Below, piece after piece: positions 1 to 11,608 of a stretch of 59,249 nt of DNA. Each line of letters opens with the position of its first letter. Positions within the stretch are counted from its first letter, which is position 1. The notes under the pieces were generated by a model. That model saw nothing but the letters and a program-made list of their open reading frames with translations, was not told where the DNA came from and ran no database searches. A program made the position numbers and the translations under genes. Source of the stretch: Trichosphaerium sp. ATCC 40318 (taxonomy: Eukaryota; Discosea; Flabellinia; Trichosidae). The DNA is taken from positions 1 to 59,249 of the forward strand of contig JALMLS010000581.1 of assembly GCA_038496445.1 (NCBI GenBank). The letters are read 5' to 3'.

Positions 1-161
1 AATCTTGCTAGTTCACTTATTGAACCACTAAAGTCCACTTGGACATGTGTTTAAATCACGTGATGTTTAGTCATTCGCCAAAAAAGTGGAATGTGGCTTT
101 TTCCACAGCTTCAAAGCGTCGCCTCAAGTCAAATCCAAAAAATAATACAACAAGTTTAAGT

Positions 162-930
162 TTATTTATCACATACAAAGCAACGCTGTAAATTAGTACA
201 GTTCACTATCTGTGCATCATTATTAATAGTAAAGCCGTCTATTTGTACTTTACAACTTGATGTCCATACAAGGATGTAAGAGCACAATGTAACAATAGTA
301 AATAATGCCATCAAAAGAACAGCTGTTATATAAAACAGTGCACCTCCTTTACGTCTAGTACAATTGCAGTCCTTTTTTATCATTAGACTTCTATTACTTG
401 TTCTAGTTGGTGTAGGTGTATCTCTGTCGTATCCTTCAAAACCAGACCTCTCCTGGTAGCATGCAATAGCAGACAAACCAAGAAGAAGTCTCAGAAAGAA
501 AAAGAACCCTGTTAGTATAGCTAGTACTTCTTCTGCGTCAGATGAACGTAGTTTCATTGTAAATAGTACAATTGAGAAGCAGACAAAGAAGAATACAGCG
601 AAAAAGTCGTGTACGACTAAGAAGAGTACTTGTCGCCTAAAGAAAACGTTATACGCCACTTAAAGCTGTGTAAATAGATATCAGCACAAACGCGTCAAAA
701 ACGTACCAGTCTGCTTTTGAAACGGAAAAGGGAGCGTTCAGGAACGCTAGAGCTATCAAATACGCTGCCGTTGCAATTACAGCTAGTTCTCCTTCGAATT
801 CAGTGTGCGCATATACCTCTCGTATGTGGAACACTTCTGTTACTAGCACAAGGACTAGTATTGTAGAAATATTATTTATAGCAGCTATGGAGTCTGAGAA
901 CTTAAATCTACCGATCACGCGTTCTCCCAT
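162..930 (-). CDS. Multi-pass membrane protein of unknown family
   Basis: Two overlapping minus-strand open frames (930-649 and 659-162) look like one gene of at least two exons starting at the ATG at 930. The product is very hydrophobic, with about six membrane segments: residues about 15-35, 48-68 and 72-90 in the first part, then two adjacent segments, a polar loop rich in Arg, Thr and Pro, and a last segment before a short Cys-containing tail ending CFVCDK. Four helices before the polar loop recall small channel or transporter folds, but there is no charged S4-like helix or pore motif, so no function is assigned. The splice join is unresolved: a donor at 659 with the acceptor at 617 keeps frame but is not a typical GTAAGT-like donor. 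A TCACGTGA palindrome lies just downstream at 56-63. Confidence 0.55.
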
Positions 931-1281
931 GCTTGAATTACACCCTTGTGATTATGTTGTCAGAAATTACGATAATAACAGTAGAATATTGTAATCAACG
1001 TTGCTATGTACTACCGTAGCGCTTGAGACAACGTTTACGCAATTCAAATACTTAGAGAGAAGGAAGATAACAAACTAAGTATGGAAATGCTAGAAATACG
1101 TTTTGATTGCGTAATTCAGTGGTTTGGGGTGGAATCGAACAATTACGTACTGTTTTTTAGTTAATTAATAATATAATAGATAAAACGCAGTGATTAGCCT
1201 GTACAAGTACTGGGGAGCTTTTTCGAATGTTGTATTGACTATGCTTGACATTACACTATTGTTCGAATCTACTGCTGTTAA
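931..1281. other. Intergenic gap, probable divergent promoter region
   Basis: About 350 bases between two divergent genes, the membrane protein on the minus strand and the TraB-domain gene on the plus strand. AT-rich, with no convincing open frame or RNA gene. It presumably holds both promoters, but no specific element can be named. Confidence 0.4.
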
Positions 1282-2574
1282 ATGTCATTTTACGACCCCA
1301 ACCGCATAAACAAACAAAAGGCCTATGTTCTACCAGATAATTACTTGCCAGTTGAACATGTAAAGAACCCTGCTAATAACGCTGACGTGTGGCTCGTTGG
1401 TACCAACCACATTGATCCCCTCTCAGTAGAAAACGTCATTCAGGTGCGTTTAGAATAAAACGTAATAAAAGCTCATTACATCAAGGTAATACGCGCAATA
1501 AACCCAAAAATGGTGTTTATTGAGTGCCCAGCGGGAATGGCAAGTTTTTTCGTACAACACAAGACTGTACGTAAACAGATAGCTTGGTTACACTAACACC
1601 TGTAGTGGCCACCAGTAGAGCCACGTTTACAATGGCAGATTCCACTGACGTCATTAAGCTATTGTTTCTTCTACCAAACGGCTATACGAGCACGTCATCC
1701 ATGCTAGGCGTATAAAAACTAAGTCTTCTAGACTGGCAATCTTGGTGGAGAGTTCAGAGCAGCAGTTGAGGAAGCGTACAAACGCGGAATTTCTTTCAGA
1801 GGGATGGACCGCGACAGTACGATTTTTTTGCAGCCCATAAGAGGTTAACATTGAATAGGAGATATTACAAGTGAACGTTTATGGAGTTCAGCAAAGATCA
1901 ACCAATCTCTTAAGTTTCTTAAACCACAAACAGGTATTTTTGGACCGATTTCATTTGGTGAAAGGTGTGAATATCTTGCATCGATACCACGGGTTAAGTG
2001 GTATTAACCCCTTCTTAGGTATGGATTACAGTGGCCTACAGTTAATGACTGGCGTATTTGTCGCTTTGGAGCGATCCACGCTGACCCAAACCATATTAAT
2101 GATTTATCTCTTGGTGAGGAGAATCTTAAACAAATACCTTCTATATCAAGGCCTTGGGTATGGGAAAGAGATCGATATATGGCTAGCGTGATACGTGGTT
2201 GTAAAGAAGATAAGATTGTTGCTATTTGTGGTGCATTACATGTTCCTGGTATAAAGAGAGCTATAGAAAAAGACAAGATTCCTGTTAAGAAGGTGCAAGC
2301 AGAGTTGAATGAACTACCGAGTTCATCAACGCCAAAAATGTTTAATATGTTCAAAATTGGATGTATCATAGCAACACCTATGCTTGTATTGAGTTATGGG
2401 CTAAAAAAATTAACAACAAAGTTTCCAGTAGTTGGACGTTTGGGTACGCCTTTTTTTTGTTTTCAAATGAAGAATCAATTTTTGTTTACCTTTTTCTTGT
2501 TAGCTGTTGTATCTGTATCATCCTTTATATTATGGAGGCTTTGCTTAAACAGTAAAAGAAAGACTCTCATGTAA
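1282..2574 (+). CDS. TRABD: TraB/PrgY-type domain protein, C-terminal membrane anchor
   Basis: TraB-family protein (TraB/PrgY/GumN/TIKI superfamily); eukaryotic members act at mitochondrial or ER membranes or as metalloprotease-like proteins. The N-terminal half shows the first family signature, VWLVGTNHIDPLSV (about residues 42-55), with its GTxH motif. A GGEFRAAVEEA stretch and the block WERDRYMASVI...ICGALHVPG near the C-terminus, with the second conserved GxxH, complete the domain. Two hydrophobic segments near the end suggest a tail anchor. Introns include 1444-1485 (donor GTGCGT), one from about 1575 (donor GTACGT), and one whose donor GTGTGA lies inside the 1871-2191 open frame and restores frame into the final 550-nt exon. 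The joins around 1620-1740 are less certain. An AATAAA lies near 2635. Confidence 0.85.
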
Positions 2575-2744
2575 CTATCCGAGCAAATTTTACATTCTCT
2601 GGGAGGAACAACATGTTCAACGATTGTAAATATGAATAAAAAACAAATGTAAAAAAGTTCCGAGACATCCAGACTGAACGTAGTTTATTTAAGCAAAGGC
2701 GCTCGGATTTACGTTAATAGCATAGTTATTACATGTGATTCATT

Positions 2745-3691
2745 CAATACTCTTCCTTGTGTTTGACCCATGACATGGACGCTAGAAAGTCAAGTTAAAA
2801 AAAACCTGTCAAAAAAAAACTGTACACTTACCATGACCTTTCTGTTCATCACGACCTTTAGGTAATAAGTCGATCCATTGATAAGCTCCGTTTAGGACGT
2901 CAACACCTCTAGCAAACGTTGAATACGTGTGATACACATTACCCCCTTCCTTGTGAAATACAGACCATCCAGGCATTTGAGTTACGAACGCTGGACCTTT
3001 TTTAAAGTTGTAAGTTATGTCCGATTTCTTTTCAACTTGGGTCTTTTCACATTCCACGTTAAAATCTGTATTGAATGAGGTCTTTGAAGAAGATAGCATC
3101 GGAAAAGTCCAGGATTTGCTTTCATAGAAAGGTTTGAGCTTAGAAGGAGGAGCCTAGGATAAACTTATCAGTTTGTTGAAGACCGAAAAGTTATTGTACT
3201 TTTGCTACAACAGCGAAGTTAGCTTTCTGCAAAAAATGTGGCAGCGGTCCGCTGTATCCTAGTTTAACCCTATTAAATCGAAGCGTTGAATAGTCGATCA
3301 TACCATCAGCCCAGAAAGAACAGCTCTTACACCCTTTGTCCCACTCTGGATCGAACATAAAGTGTACAAGAATCAAGTCTTCTTTCCCGTTTTGAAATCC
3401 ATCAAAAAGTTGTGACAACTTGATCTCCTCGCCGTCCAACGTTTGAAACGCATAGTCAGTATCTAATTTTACCCAAGGTAATTCACGTCGAAGACGTGCG
3501 ATGTCGTCCTTTACCTACAAACCACTCAGGAGTTGAATAAAATAACAATAAAAAAAACCGCCAAACAAAAAACCTGTTGGTGTTTCCCGCGTTTTGTTTG
3601 ATTGTACCTTTGAAAACTCTTTTTCCTTTTTCAAGAGTTCCTTACGTTTATCTACCCAGTCCTCAGCTGAAACTACAGGATGTGATGTCAT
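2745..3691 (-). CDS. DUF899-family thioredoxin-like protein
   Basis: Matches the DUF899 family (AhpC/TSA-like, thioredoxin-fold proteins common in bacteria and fungi; function not established). The start is set at the ATG at 3691, giving MTSHPVVSAEDWVDKRKEL, the usual N-terminus. After an intron with donor GTACAA the reading continues through VKDDIARLRRELPWVKL, then a block with the WDKGCKSCSFWADG motif and its two Cys. Later exons carry SKTSFNTDFNV, the GWSVFHKEGG block, HTYSTFARGVDVL and LLPKGRDEQKGHG, and the last exon ends MSWVKHKEEY before a TGA at 2747-2745. All the conserved family blocks are present in order, so it looks complete. Four exons; the introns are about 45-95 nt and start GTACAA, GTACAA and GTAAGT. 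Confidence 0.9.
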
Positions 3692-3736
3692 CAGTACTAT
3701 GTTTGAATGATTGTGTGTGACAGATTTGCAGTGCAA

Positions 3737-5134
3737 AGACCCGCCGGATTGTCCGCTTAAAAATACTTAGTGTATATTCACGAAGGTAGCTACCTTTGCT
3801 ATCTTTCGAATGAACCATACTACGATCCCTATTTCAACTGACAATACTTGTCAATCTTTAAAATCAATTTCAATAGAATGTAATACCTTCAGCGAACTTT
3901 ATAACACGTGTACTGTTATGCCCATGATGTTTACCAGTATTCTTGCGTCTCAAAGGACACGATTCTCAGAAATCCTCGTCTACCCAAAAAACGTGTTCCG
4001 ATTTACCACATGCAGCGAACCGTCATGTAATCTGTGCTTCAACAAAGAATCCCCTTTGTAGGGAAGTCCAGTTTATGCTTACGTAACGAAAATGGCGGTA
4101 AAAGTACGAATTTCGATTCACTTACTTTGGTAGGTTAATAATTGCGAAACAGTTTACTGTTAGGGATAGCTGCGAATAACTCTGTCGGAATACGAATGTT
4201 GACGCTCCACAGAATCCTATTCAAGGGTTTGTTGCTCAATTTGAGTACATGGATTTATTGGTTACGCTCAAATTGCAGCTCAGGAATAGCGCGTCCCATT
4301 AATAGACAATATAGAAATCACGTAGTTTTGGTTTTGTATTGTTGTTGTTTATTGTGATCCAAGGTTGAAACTAGAAGACGAAGATACTTCTCATTGATAA
4401 AATAAAATTACAGGACCTTATGATCAGGACTACGAAAAACTAAACAGTTACCAGAAGACCAAGTTATAATCGATAAGGTACCTTAAGAATGTTATTCCAT
4501 CGAAGGATGTTGCACACAAGAAAGAGCATTAGAACTTACTTTTGGAAGCACGTACGAATTGTAGTCTACTAAATCATGTAATCTACACGGTGTCTTTAGG
4601 TAGTCAGAACTCAATAAAGCTGTTTTTGTTCATATTAATTTTTTCTATTTTTATTTATTATTGTGCACTCTTCTAATATCTCATACCAATATATTGCAAT
4701 CACTTAAGGACGCCCTTAAACCCCTGTCTCACACAATAACAATAACAAAAAAAAAACTCGAACACTGCGTACGTTTAGTTAAAAATACTAAAAAACGTCA
4801 GTGATTTTAACTCGTAAACAGACTTTTTTAGCTATCGTAGCGTTCACAAACATTCTATAAACATCCTTACTATGTCTTACTGTTTATATCGAGAAGTTCC
4901 TCAATTGTCGACAACGAAATATGTATTTTACGATGACGCTTCAACTGCGAACCGTTTTCCGCTGTTTCCTCTTTTAGACCGAAGAATACTATTTAATATC
5001 AGTTACTGCACAACTTCAATACGAATAAACAAAATCAAAAACTCAGTTTATAGTAACACAACGCAGCAACTCTCACACGAAGCATCAGGTAAAACGTTTT
5101 ATATAGCTGTTTATTAACTTCAACTTAGATAACA
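3737..5134. other. Gene-poor stretch of about 1.4 kb
   Basis: No gene can be supported here. Several short open frames exist: 3810-4061 (83 codons, with a CSEPSCNLCF cluster), 4142-4357 and 4872-5117. Their composition looks random and none shows family motifs or convincing splice continuation. The left end is presumably the DUF899 gene's promoter and the right end the promoter of the coiled-coil gene. The frame at 3810 is the only one that might deserve a transcript check. Confidence 0.4.
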
Positions 5135-6222
5135 ATGAAGAACGCTACATTTGAACAAAGTATAACTCTTATCGACGAAGAGATGGGAAACGTTCTATCT
5201 ACTGGAAGAGATAGTAACAACGCTTTGAGGCAATACCAGGCACGTACGCATTAGAAATTCGAAGTAGCGTTTCAAGTGATTGACATGAGTTGTGTACATT
5301 GAGTCGTAACCAGGTTGCAGTGCTCCTGGGAGCTTCTCTGGTGATGCGAGAGGTACTACCCTTTACGAGAGAATACCTTGTACCGTTAGGTGTAAGTATC
5401 TCAAAGAATGGGAACTGGTTCTGCGCTAAGCATGATAATTGTCCGCTTGGTTCATTGGACAGCGGACTTGTTCACTTGTTGCTCTTGAGAAACGCGTCAA
5501 CTTCATCGTTTAAGCGGGAGAGTGTATCATGTGTCTAGGTTCGGTACCTTCCAGTGGATGTCATAGATAAAAATGTGGCTTCGTTCTTCGACTTCTATTT
5601 TGAGGCTTTTCCTTTGGTTTTTTTTTTGAAGTTTGGGCTGCCCGGGAGATGCTACGCGCTTTTTTTTGCATGTTTTCATTGTCAAAAACCGTCGACAAGT
5701 ATTGTTTTTTCGCGCCAAAAACAGTAGCATCTCGGCCTGAACAGAAAATAAAAACTGGAATACTTCAACTTTACAACGTGCTTTACCGCTAACGGCCTTT
5801 AGACCAAGTACAAGGCATTCCTCAAGAGAGTAACAGGGCTTCACGCTCAACTTCAAACAGACTACAACCAACTAGAGAACGAGTTTGATGCGCGCGAAGA
5901 ACAAGTGCGAAGCGATGCAATAAAAAGTGCTTCAGAGTTAGCAAAATGCCAAGAAGAGTCTAAAGCGAAAGACGAACAGATACAGATTCTAATAGACGAA
6001 AAGAGAGACCAAAAGAGAAAACTTGACGACTGTATCGCTTCAAATGCCGTGATGAAGGGAGAACTACTCCACAGTAGGAAAAGAATAAAGTTGATGTCTG
6101 CACATGAAGAAAAAATGGAGAATAACGTACAGGTGTTTGTTTTAGGTTTTGAGACACAAGAACAACGTCAAAACTATAAAGAAAATACCAAAGTGTACGG
6201 CGGTAAAACGGCCGCGCTGTAG
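5135..6222 (+). CDS. Coiled-coil protein, family unknown
   Basis: The first exon starts at ATG 5135 (MKNATFEQSITLIDEEMG...) and ends near a GTACGC donor at about 5246. The strongest part is the last exon, from about 5800 to the TAG at 6222: about 130 residues rich in Glu, Lys, Gln and Asp (for example SASELAKCQEESKAKDEQIQ) with clear heptad spacing, so a long coiled coil is expected. Between them, open stretches at about 5314-5540 and 5556-5730 stay in frame and may be further exons, but their joins are uncertain and one contains a Cys/His run (WFCAKHDNCPLG). A competing minus-strand open frame at 5527-5871 is judged a shadow. It faces the downstream gene tail-to-tail. No function can be inferred beyond oligomerisation or scaffolding. 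Confidence 0.5.
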
Positions 6223-6431
6223 TTAAAAATGTATCAACTCTTTAGAATATATTCAATTGTTTTCGTCAGTCTTAGTTTGATTAGACTTTGTCTTTTTCGT
6301 ACTCTATGGCACTATCAAAACTCTTTTGTTGTTGCTCATAACCCGTAATTTCTTCTTTTTTTCATAAAATCCTTAGTTGTCAACGTCTAAGATAAACAAT
6401 GTTAGAAATCTTCTCGGTCCAACTCTGCCCT

Positions 6432-6671
6432 TCACTTTCTACATAGCAAGCGAATTGGTCTGTCAGTAATCTGAAACTCTATTCCACTGCACTTCCTCTT
6501 TAGGTTCTTCACCTCCTTCACATCGAGTCCCAACACCCTTTGTAGTTTAGGAATGAAGTGTTGCGGTGGTGCAACATACTTCCACAGAACTATGATTTTA
6601 ATGATTGCATCGCTTTTTGTGCATAATTGAAAAAAAAACAAATCCAAAGACTGATCAGCTGATATTCGCAT
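6432..6671 (-). CDS. Small ORF downstream of the deoxyribosyltransferase-like gene
   Basis: A 79-codon frame starts with ATG only 17 nt after the stop of the larger gene on the same strand. Its second half (FIPKLQRVLGLDVKEVKNLK) looks protein-like, but there is no known motif. It could be an extra 3' exon of the neighbour, a tiny separate gene, or 3' UTR sequence. Kept as a weak call because it lies in otherwise unexplained sequence between two tail-to-tail genes. Confidence 0.2.
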   Translation of the reverse strand: MRISADQSLDLFFFQLCTKSDAIIKIIVLWKYVAPPQHFIPKLQRVLGLDVKEVKNLKRKCSGIEFQITDRPIRLLCRK

Positions 6672-6687
6672 AACAAAGTATCGTATT

Positions 6688-8560
6688 TTATTCTACTACA
6701 TCAAGGTGTTTGGTAACAAAAAGCTGTTTTCTTGCAAGAAACAACCACCAGCTCATTTTGAAGTTTTTGTCAAAACTTAAGGCAAATATAAGGTATACCT
6801 GCATATTACTTGTTAGTATCTTGCATTTTGTTATATTGTTAGAATCATACCATGCTTTAACTTGAGCTTCAAGATCAGTTCTACTGAACACTACTTTAAT
6901 ATCAGGTCTCTCATATCGTAATTGAACAACAACATCTTCTTTACGAGCATAATCTGGATCACATCCAACAAATATATGAACCCCTTTCTCACGTGAAAGT
7001 ACACACCATTGTCCAAGTTCAAACAGAGTGATAGGACAAAGCGTCTCATTTGGAAACCCTAAAAGAAAGAAAAAACTTAGAAGAAACTCTTTGTTGTCAA
7101 CAACATTCCATGACTGCAAACAAATACAGGTATAAATGTATAAAATCAAATATTGCTAGATAAGATTTGATAGGGCGAGTTAATACGCAACGATGAGAAC
7201 GGTGAGTTGACCAAAAAAAAAGTGTAAACCGACAAAACGTACAAAACATAATAGCTGTTACTTTGCGCAAATGAGCATATTCCCTTATAAATGTAATAAG
7301 CCATTTGATACACGTGTGATGGTTGACTCCGTGGCGTACCAGTATATCTGCTTCGGTGTTTCATCCAAGTTACTAGTATCCTAACTTGAGTTAAAGAGGC
7401 AAATTAACGAGCAGTTTAAAAAACACCGTACGAAGTTCTCCCTTCTTGGATTCACAACAACAAGTCTAGGACACCCTTGATTTAAAGACTCTTTCATTTC
7501 TAAACCCACATCAATAAAGAAAAAGGTCAAACGATTTACCTTTTTGCCAGTCCACACAACCTGAGATACCACCTCCAAGAAATATTGAAAGCCCAATACC
7601 GTCATAACTAAAACATGAATAAATAAGCGTTGTAGCCATATGTTGTTAGTCAAGCCTCGTACTTGTCTAGACATTCTACATAGTTTGATGAAGGCACTGG
7701 AATTTTGTTCTTCAAAGATAATTCTTGGTACTCTGCATACCACTTGGACTAAAAGAGAAAAACTTAGTATGTCAAAAAAATCACGTGCAAAAAAAATTCA
7801 TTCCTCCTTGTACCTCTACATAGTCTATCCATTTACCCAATACCAGCATAGAAAATATTGAAGCGGCAACTTCCTAAACGGAGGTAAGTACACTGAGTTT
7901 ATTGAAGTCACTGGCTGATAAAAACGGTGTTTTCAACAGGTGGTAAGAAATTGAATGATTCGAACTCAAAACAAATACAACCAGTTTTTGACCACATTTT
8001 TCTTTTAAAGCGTACATCAAATATTTCAGGTGTAATGTCTTGATTGTTTTCATAGGCGGCTACAAGTTGTTCACGAGACATACCATCGATGTTTACCTGT
8101 GACCAAGTAAGTATCTATTGGCTGTTATTAACGATTTCTAATACCTCTCGTTCGGAGTCCACGCGTATGTATAAGTCTAAAATGCGCTTGAATAATGCTC
8201 TCCTACTTTCTGGTGTGGAGCGTTGGGCCATTTGTTTAAATTCGGTCATAGCCGCCCATCCGTCATACATTTCATCACAGAGACTGTATTGAGGTAGTAA
8301 GACGCATAGATAATACATTCGTACTGTTTTACGCAATAGCGACGGAAACATGCACCTCCAAGCGGTTTCGTAAGGTGGACTCGCATATCTTGTGGTATGC
8401 GCCATTTGGTTGCTATCATGGTCAGTTTTAAAAAGCGGTTGAGTTTCGTACGTTTAGCATTAACTGGCGCAAGCATATAGTACGCCAAAGCGCCTCCAGC
8501 CAAAGTAACAGCCACTCCGGCCAAAGCAAGTGTAGAGGTAGCTGTAGATTGCGACAGCAT
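6688..8560 (-). CDS. Nucleoside 2-deoxyribosyltransferase-like protein with N-terminal membrane segment
   Basis: The start at ATG 8560 opens a hydrophobic Ala/Gly-rich N-terminus (about residues 10-30) that should act as a signal anchor. An intron with donor GTACGA (about 8326-8286) restores frame into DEMYDGWAAMTEFKQMAQRS, followed by a helical region of unknown family. The C-terminal half resembles the Nuc_deoxyrib_tr_2 family: GLSIFLGGGISGCVDWQ is the glycine-rich start, then LVVVNPRRENF, ITWMKHRSRY, and NETLCPITLFELGQWC, where family members carry the catalytic Glu of an N-E-x-x-x-E-type motif. It ends HIFVGCDPDYARKEDV and a short tail with TAA at 6690-6688. Such enzymes cleave or exchange bases on deoxynucleosides or act on related N-glycosides. 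At least seven exons; the segment at 7150-7380 is poorly resolved. Confidence 0.65.
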
Positions 8561-8702
8561 GTTGTTTTATTTGTTAATAGTGTTATTGAATGAAGCCTTG
8601 TACAACAAAATCTTCACAGAAGATTGAGCTTTAGGCGTGAAAAATTTCACCCTTAAAACTCCAAGTCAACCGTTTTAGTTGCAACTGAAAGTCTAAAAAG
8701 AA
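8561..8702. promoter_or_regulatory. Divergent promoter region, 142 nt
   Basis: This short gap separates two start codons pointing away from each other, so it must contain both promoters or a bidirectional one. AT-rich; no specific box can be named with confidence. Confidence 0.35.
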
Positions 8703-9992
8703 ATGCGAAACGCACTTGTACTATTATGTACCCTCGCGTACTTTACGCTTGTAAGTACTCAACTCCCAGGTCCTGAGGACTGCTTCGATGAGACTAAATT
8801 TCTAGTTAACGCACGATACGATTTAACGCACATCGGAATTGGAGCAACAACTGCTACAGATATTAGTTGTTTACAGGCTTTTAGTACAACAGAAATTTAG
8901 TAATTACTCTTTACTGACGCAAATCAAGACCCTGACGTCTTTCCATTGCCACCAGCACTTGGTGATGCAGACATACCGCGGCGATTCATGCGTTTGCCTG
9001 CACCAGCAGCAACAACTGCGTTCGGTAACTTTGAAGCAGCAGGCGGTCCTGCTACTTTCATTACGTTCGAGACGCCAATTGGCGGAATTTTTGAAGTTCA
9101 GGCTTCAATATCGCTAGAAATGCAAGAGGTGGGAAATACGAACAGAAGATTTAGACTTTCAGTACGAAATGTGAAAAGAAGTATGTTATTACTCACCACA
9201 CTTCGTAGCTGAACTTTGACGTCTTTAACGATGGCGCATGCAACAACCCAAAACCGTCGTTGCTACTAGACGTAAGTTATTATTTATAGTGACCTGTCAA
9301 ATGTAAAATAGGAACTATTGTTTTCTGATGATTGTAATCCTTTTCCTGACGATCCAGATCCATCAATAGCCTCTTGTCACGTCTGTTTCACAAATGTAGC
9401 TGGAACAGCAGAGGTACATAGCTAACTTTGTAACGTTTGCAATTGGCTGACACAATTAAGTCATTAGATGGTTCAGGAGATAGTTATGCACTATCTGGTC
9501 GTTTCGACGCTACTATTGGGTACGGAACTAGTCTTGTAGGGGTGTTTACTTTGTTGTAGATACGGTGGCGGCGATATTACTTTCAGGAATTCAATTGGTG
9601 TTGTATTAGATGTTTTTGACTCTGACGGAACGAACATAGGTGTAGGACAATTTTATGCTTCCTATGGTGCGTGCATTAATGATTTAGTGTTTGGTTTTTT
9701 TTTGAATTAAATGTTGGCTGTAGAGGACGCAACAATACAACCACCAACTACAGATTGTCATGTTTGCTTAAATGGTACGTAATTTTTTAAGTTATATCCA
9801 ATTGACTCTGTGAAGGAGTTGGAGTTACTGACCCAACGTGTTCTGGGCGTGGCATCAATATTAATGGAGCATGTTATTGTTCGACTGGATTTATAGGTAT
9901 GCAATAAAAAACACACGCATGCTATTCTGAGACTAACATGCAAATACTACTTAGGTCCTAGTTGCGAGTTTCTATGTGTTATTGTTGGATAA
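8703..9992 (+). CDS. Secreted EGF-like domain protein
   Basis: Starts at ATG 8703 with a clear signal peptide (MRNALVLLCTLAYFTLVST, cleavage expected near residue 19). Eight or more short exons follow. The middle part has no recognised domain (for example NPDVFPLPPAL, then Cys-containing blocks DPSIASCHVCFTNVAGTAE and DCHVCLNG). The C-terminus is EGF-like: TCSGRGINNGACYCSTGFIG then PSCEFLC, a C-x(n)-G-x-C-x-C-x-x-G-F-x-G-x-x-C pattern typical of extracellular EGF modules. Stop TAA at 9990-9992. Donors include GTAAGT, GTACAT, GTGCGT, GTACGT and GTATGC. The exon 1-2 join probably uses a GTTGTT donor near 8868. Likely a secreted surface or matrix protein; it resembles the next gene in layout. 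Confidence 0.7.
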
Positions 9993-10194
9993 TTCAAAAC
10001 CTTTCAACATCACTATTCGTTTGTACAATAAAACAATACAAACAATAAATTATTGTTATTACTATGAATTATTCTGTACACTTTATCAACAACCTTTTTT
10101 TTGAAGGTACAAAATTACACAAACGCACTGTAAATGTTTATTGTACAAATATGCATCAAGTGCTGTAGTAGGCACTCAGTCGTTGTTTTTAACA

Positions 10195-11501
10195 TTAAAT
10201 TTCTCGGAGTAAACATGTACGATCACAATTAGCAGTCCCTTTACCTGAAACGCCTCGACACCAGCAGAATCCTGAAAAAAAAATACCATTGCCATTACAA
10301 ACAGGACAATCTAAGATGTTGTTAAATGCTGTAATCAAAAAAGCAATTTTTTTTTTTGCACATACCTGGTGCTTTAATGAAAGAATTACACTCTGTTTCG
10401 CATTCTGAGTCAGCTTCTGTTGCTCTTTTGTTGATAGCTTTTGTTGGTTCAACGAAAAGTGGGTTACCTATCGAAATTAGTATACAAACAAAAAACCCAC
10501 GTTGTGTGTAAAATTGTTGTACACCGACGTACAAGCATCAACGTCAAAAGAAATCCATGCAAATCTACCATATCTGTTGGCACTTCGCTCTTTCCATATA
10601 AGGTCCTCTATAGACCCACCGTAGTTTAAGTTACGTCCATTTGCTCCAACACCAAACCTAAACGGTTTTCTCGCTATTATTTCAAACTAATATCTGGCTA
10701 TCAGGTCTCGTTAAAATGATAAGAGCACGTACAGTCAACCCTCTGAATGGTCTATCAATTATATTACCAAGAGAATCTAGGGTTTCTTCATCATCCGCTA
10801 CCAACCGTCCTAAAATCTTGTCAACATCATTGGTTTCACTACTAAACTGTATTTTGATGAACTTGCCGCTGGCGATTTTAAAGCAAGTATGCTCTTCGGG
10901 TAGTTTTGATCTACAAGAACTACGCAAGCGCTTATCATCAGCTGTAGAGCATGATACCTTGTCAGATAAATGCAATTGTAATGTAAATCTGTGAAACAAA
11001 TGTTAGTTACAATTTTGTTCAGTACGGATTTCTACCTTGCAGCAGGGTTTTTTTTACTATTGCAATAGTCAGATCGATTGTTGTGTATATTATAACGATC
11101 TACGTACCTTTGTAGAATTGCTGTTAAGCGTGTGTAAAACCTTGTGAATACGTTACCATCTATAGCTATTTCGGACTTGACAACAGTAATGTTAGCGTTG
11201 CCTTGTACCTCTAGATCCCCTAAGTAGGATTCTGGAGGTGGAGCTCCTACATCCGTGTAAGCTACTCAAATAGTTAACCTCATTACCTCTAAGCAGCTGT
11301 AACACTGTGTTTGGTGCTCTGCCACCTTTTGTGCAAGAATCAACTTTTGGCGCAGATATAGAGTACACAGCGTTGTTGGTTAACGTCGTGCACACTAAGG
11401 TTGGTTATTAGTACACAATTAGTCAACTGACTTTACCTTCAGCATTCAGGCATAAGGCGAGGTAAATTATACCCAAACCAACCAGGAGAGAGGTATTACA
11501 T
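10195..11501 (-). CDS. Secreted Cys-rich protein with C-terminal EGF-like module
   Basis: ATG at 11501 gives a signal peptide (MACNTSLLVGLGIIYLALCL). Exons then encode CTTLTNNAVYSISAPKVDS, a block VQGNANITVVKSEIAIDGNV, and a longer exon (about 10990-10685) with KVSCSTADDKRLRSSCRSK and a predicted beta-rich stretch. Next come GANGRNLNYGGSIEDLIW and a Cys-rich end, ILDCPVCNGNGI then FCWCRGVSGKGTANCDRTC, an EGF-like arrangement. Stop at 10197-10195. The N-terminal region has no assigned family; a lectin-like or jelly-roll fold is possible but only a guess. It is convergent with the other EGF-like gene and has the same plan (signal peptide, unknown ectodomain, terminal EGF), so the two may be diverged paralogues. 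The C2-domain gene starts 108 nt upstream on the other strand. Confidence 0.65.
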
Positions 11502-11608
11502 GCCATTTGGTGATTGTGAGCTGTGTAAATTTGGCTCAGCGACTTTTTTGGACTCGTACAATTCTCGAACGCCAATTGGACCATTACGCATGATGATATA
11601 ACACCTTT
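11502..11608. promoter_or_regulatory. Divergent promoter region, about 107 nt
   Basis: Only about 107 nt separate the start codons of the secreted EGF-like gene (minus) and the C2-domain gene (plus), so both promoters must sit here or overlap the first exons. No recognisable core element. Confidence 0.35.

Noticed and set aside
1110-1280. tRNA T-loop-like words (GTTCGAATC and GATTCGAAC types)
   Set aside because: The bases on either side cannot form the 5-bp T stem and there is no matching acceptor or D arm.
5527-5871. 114-codon minus-strand ORF
   Set aside because: It overlaps better-supported plus-strand exons of the coiled-coil gene; its Lys-rich stretch is the complement of T-rich sequence.
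7945-7965. TTCGAA word resembling a tRNA B box
   Set aside because: It lies inside a coding exon (reads FEFESFN on the minus strand) and no tRNA fold is possible.
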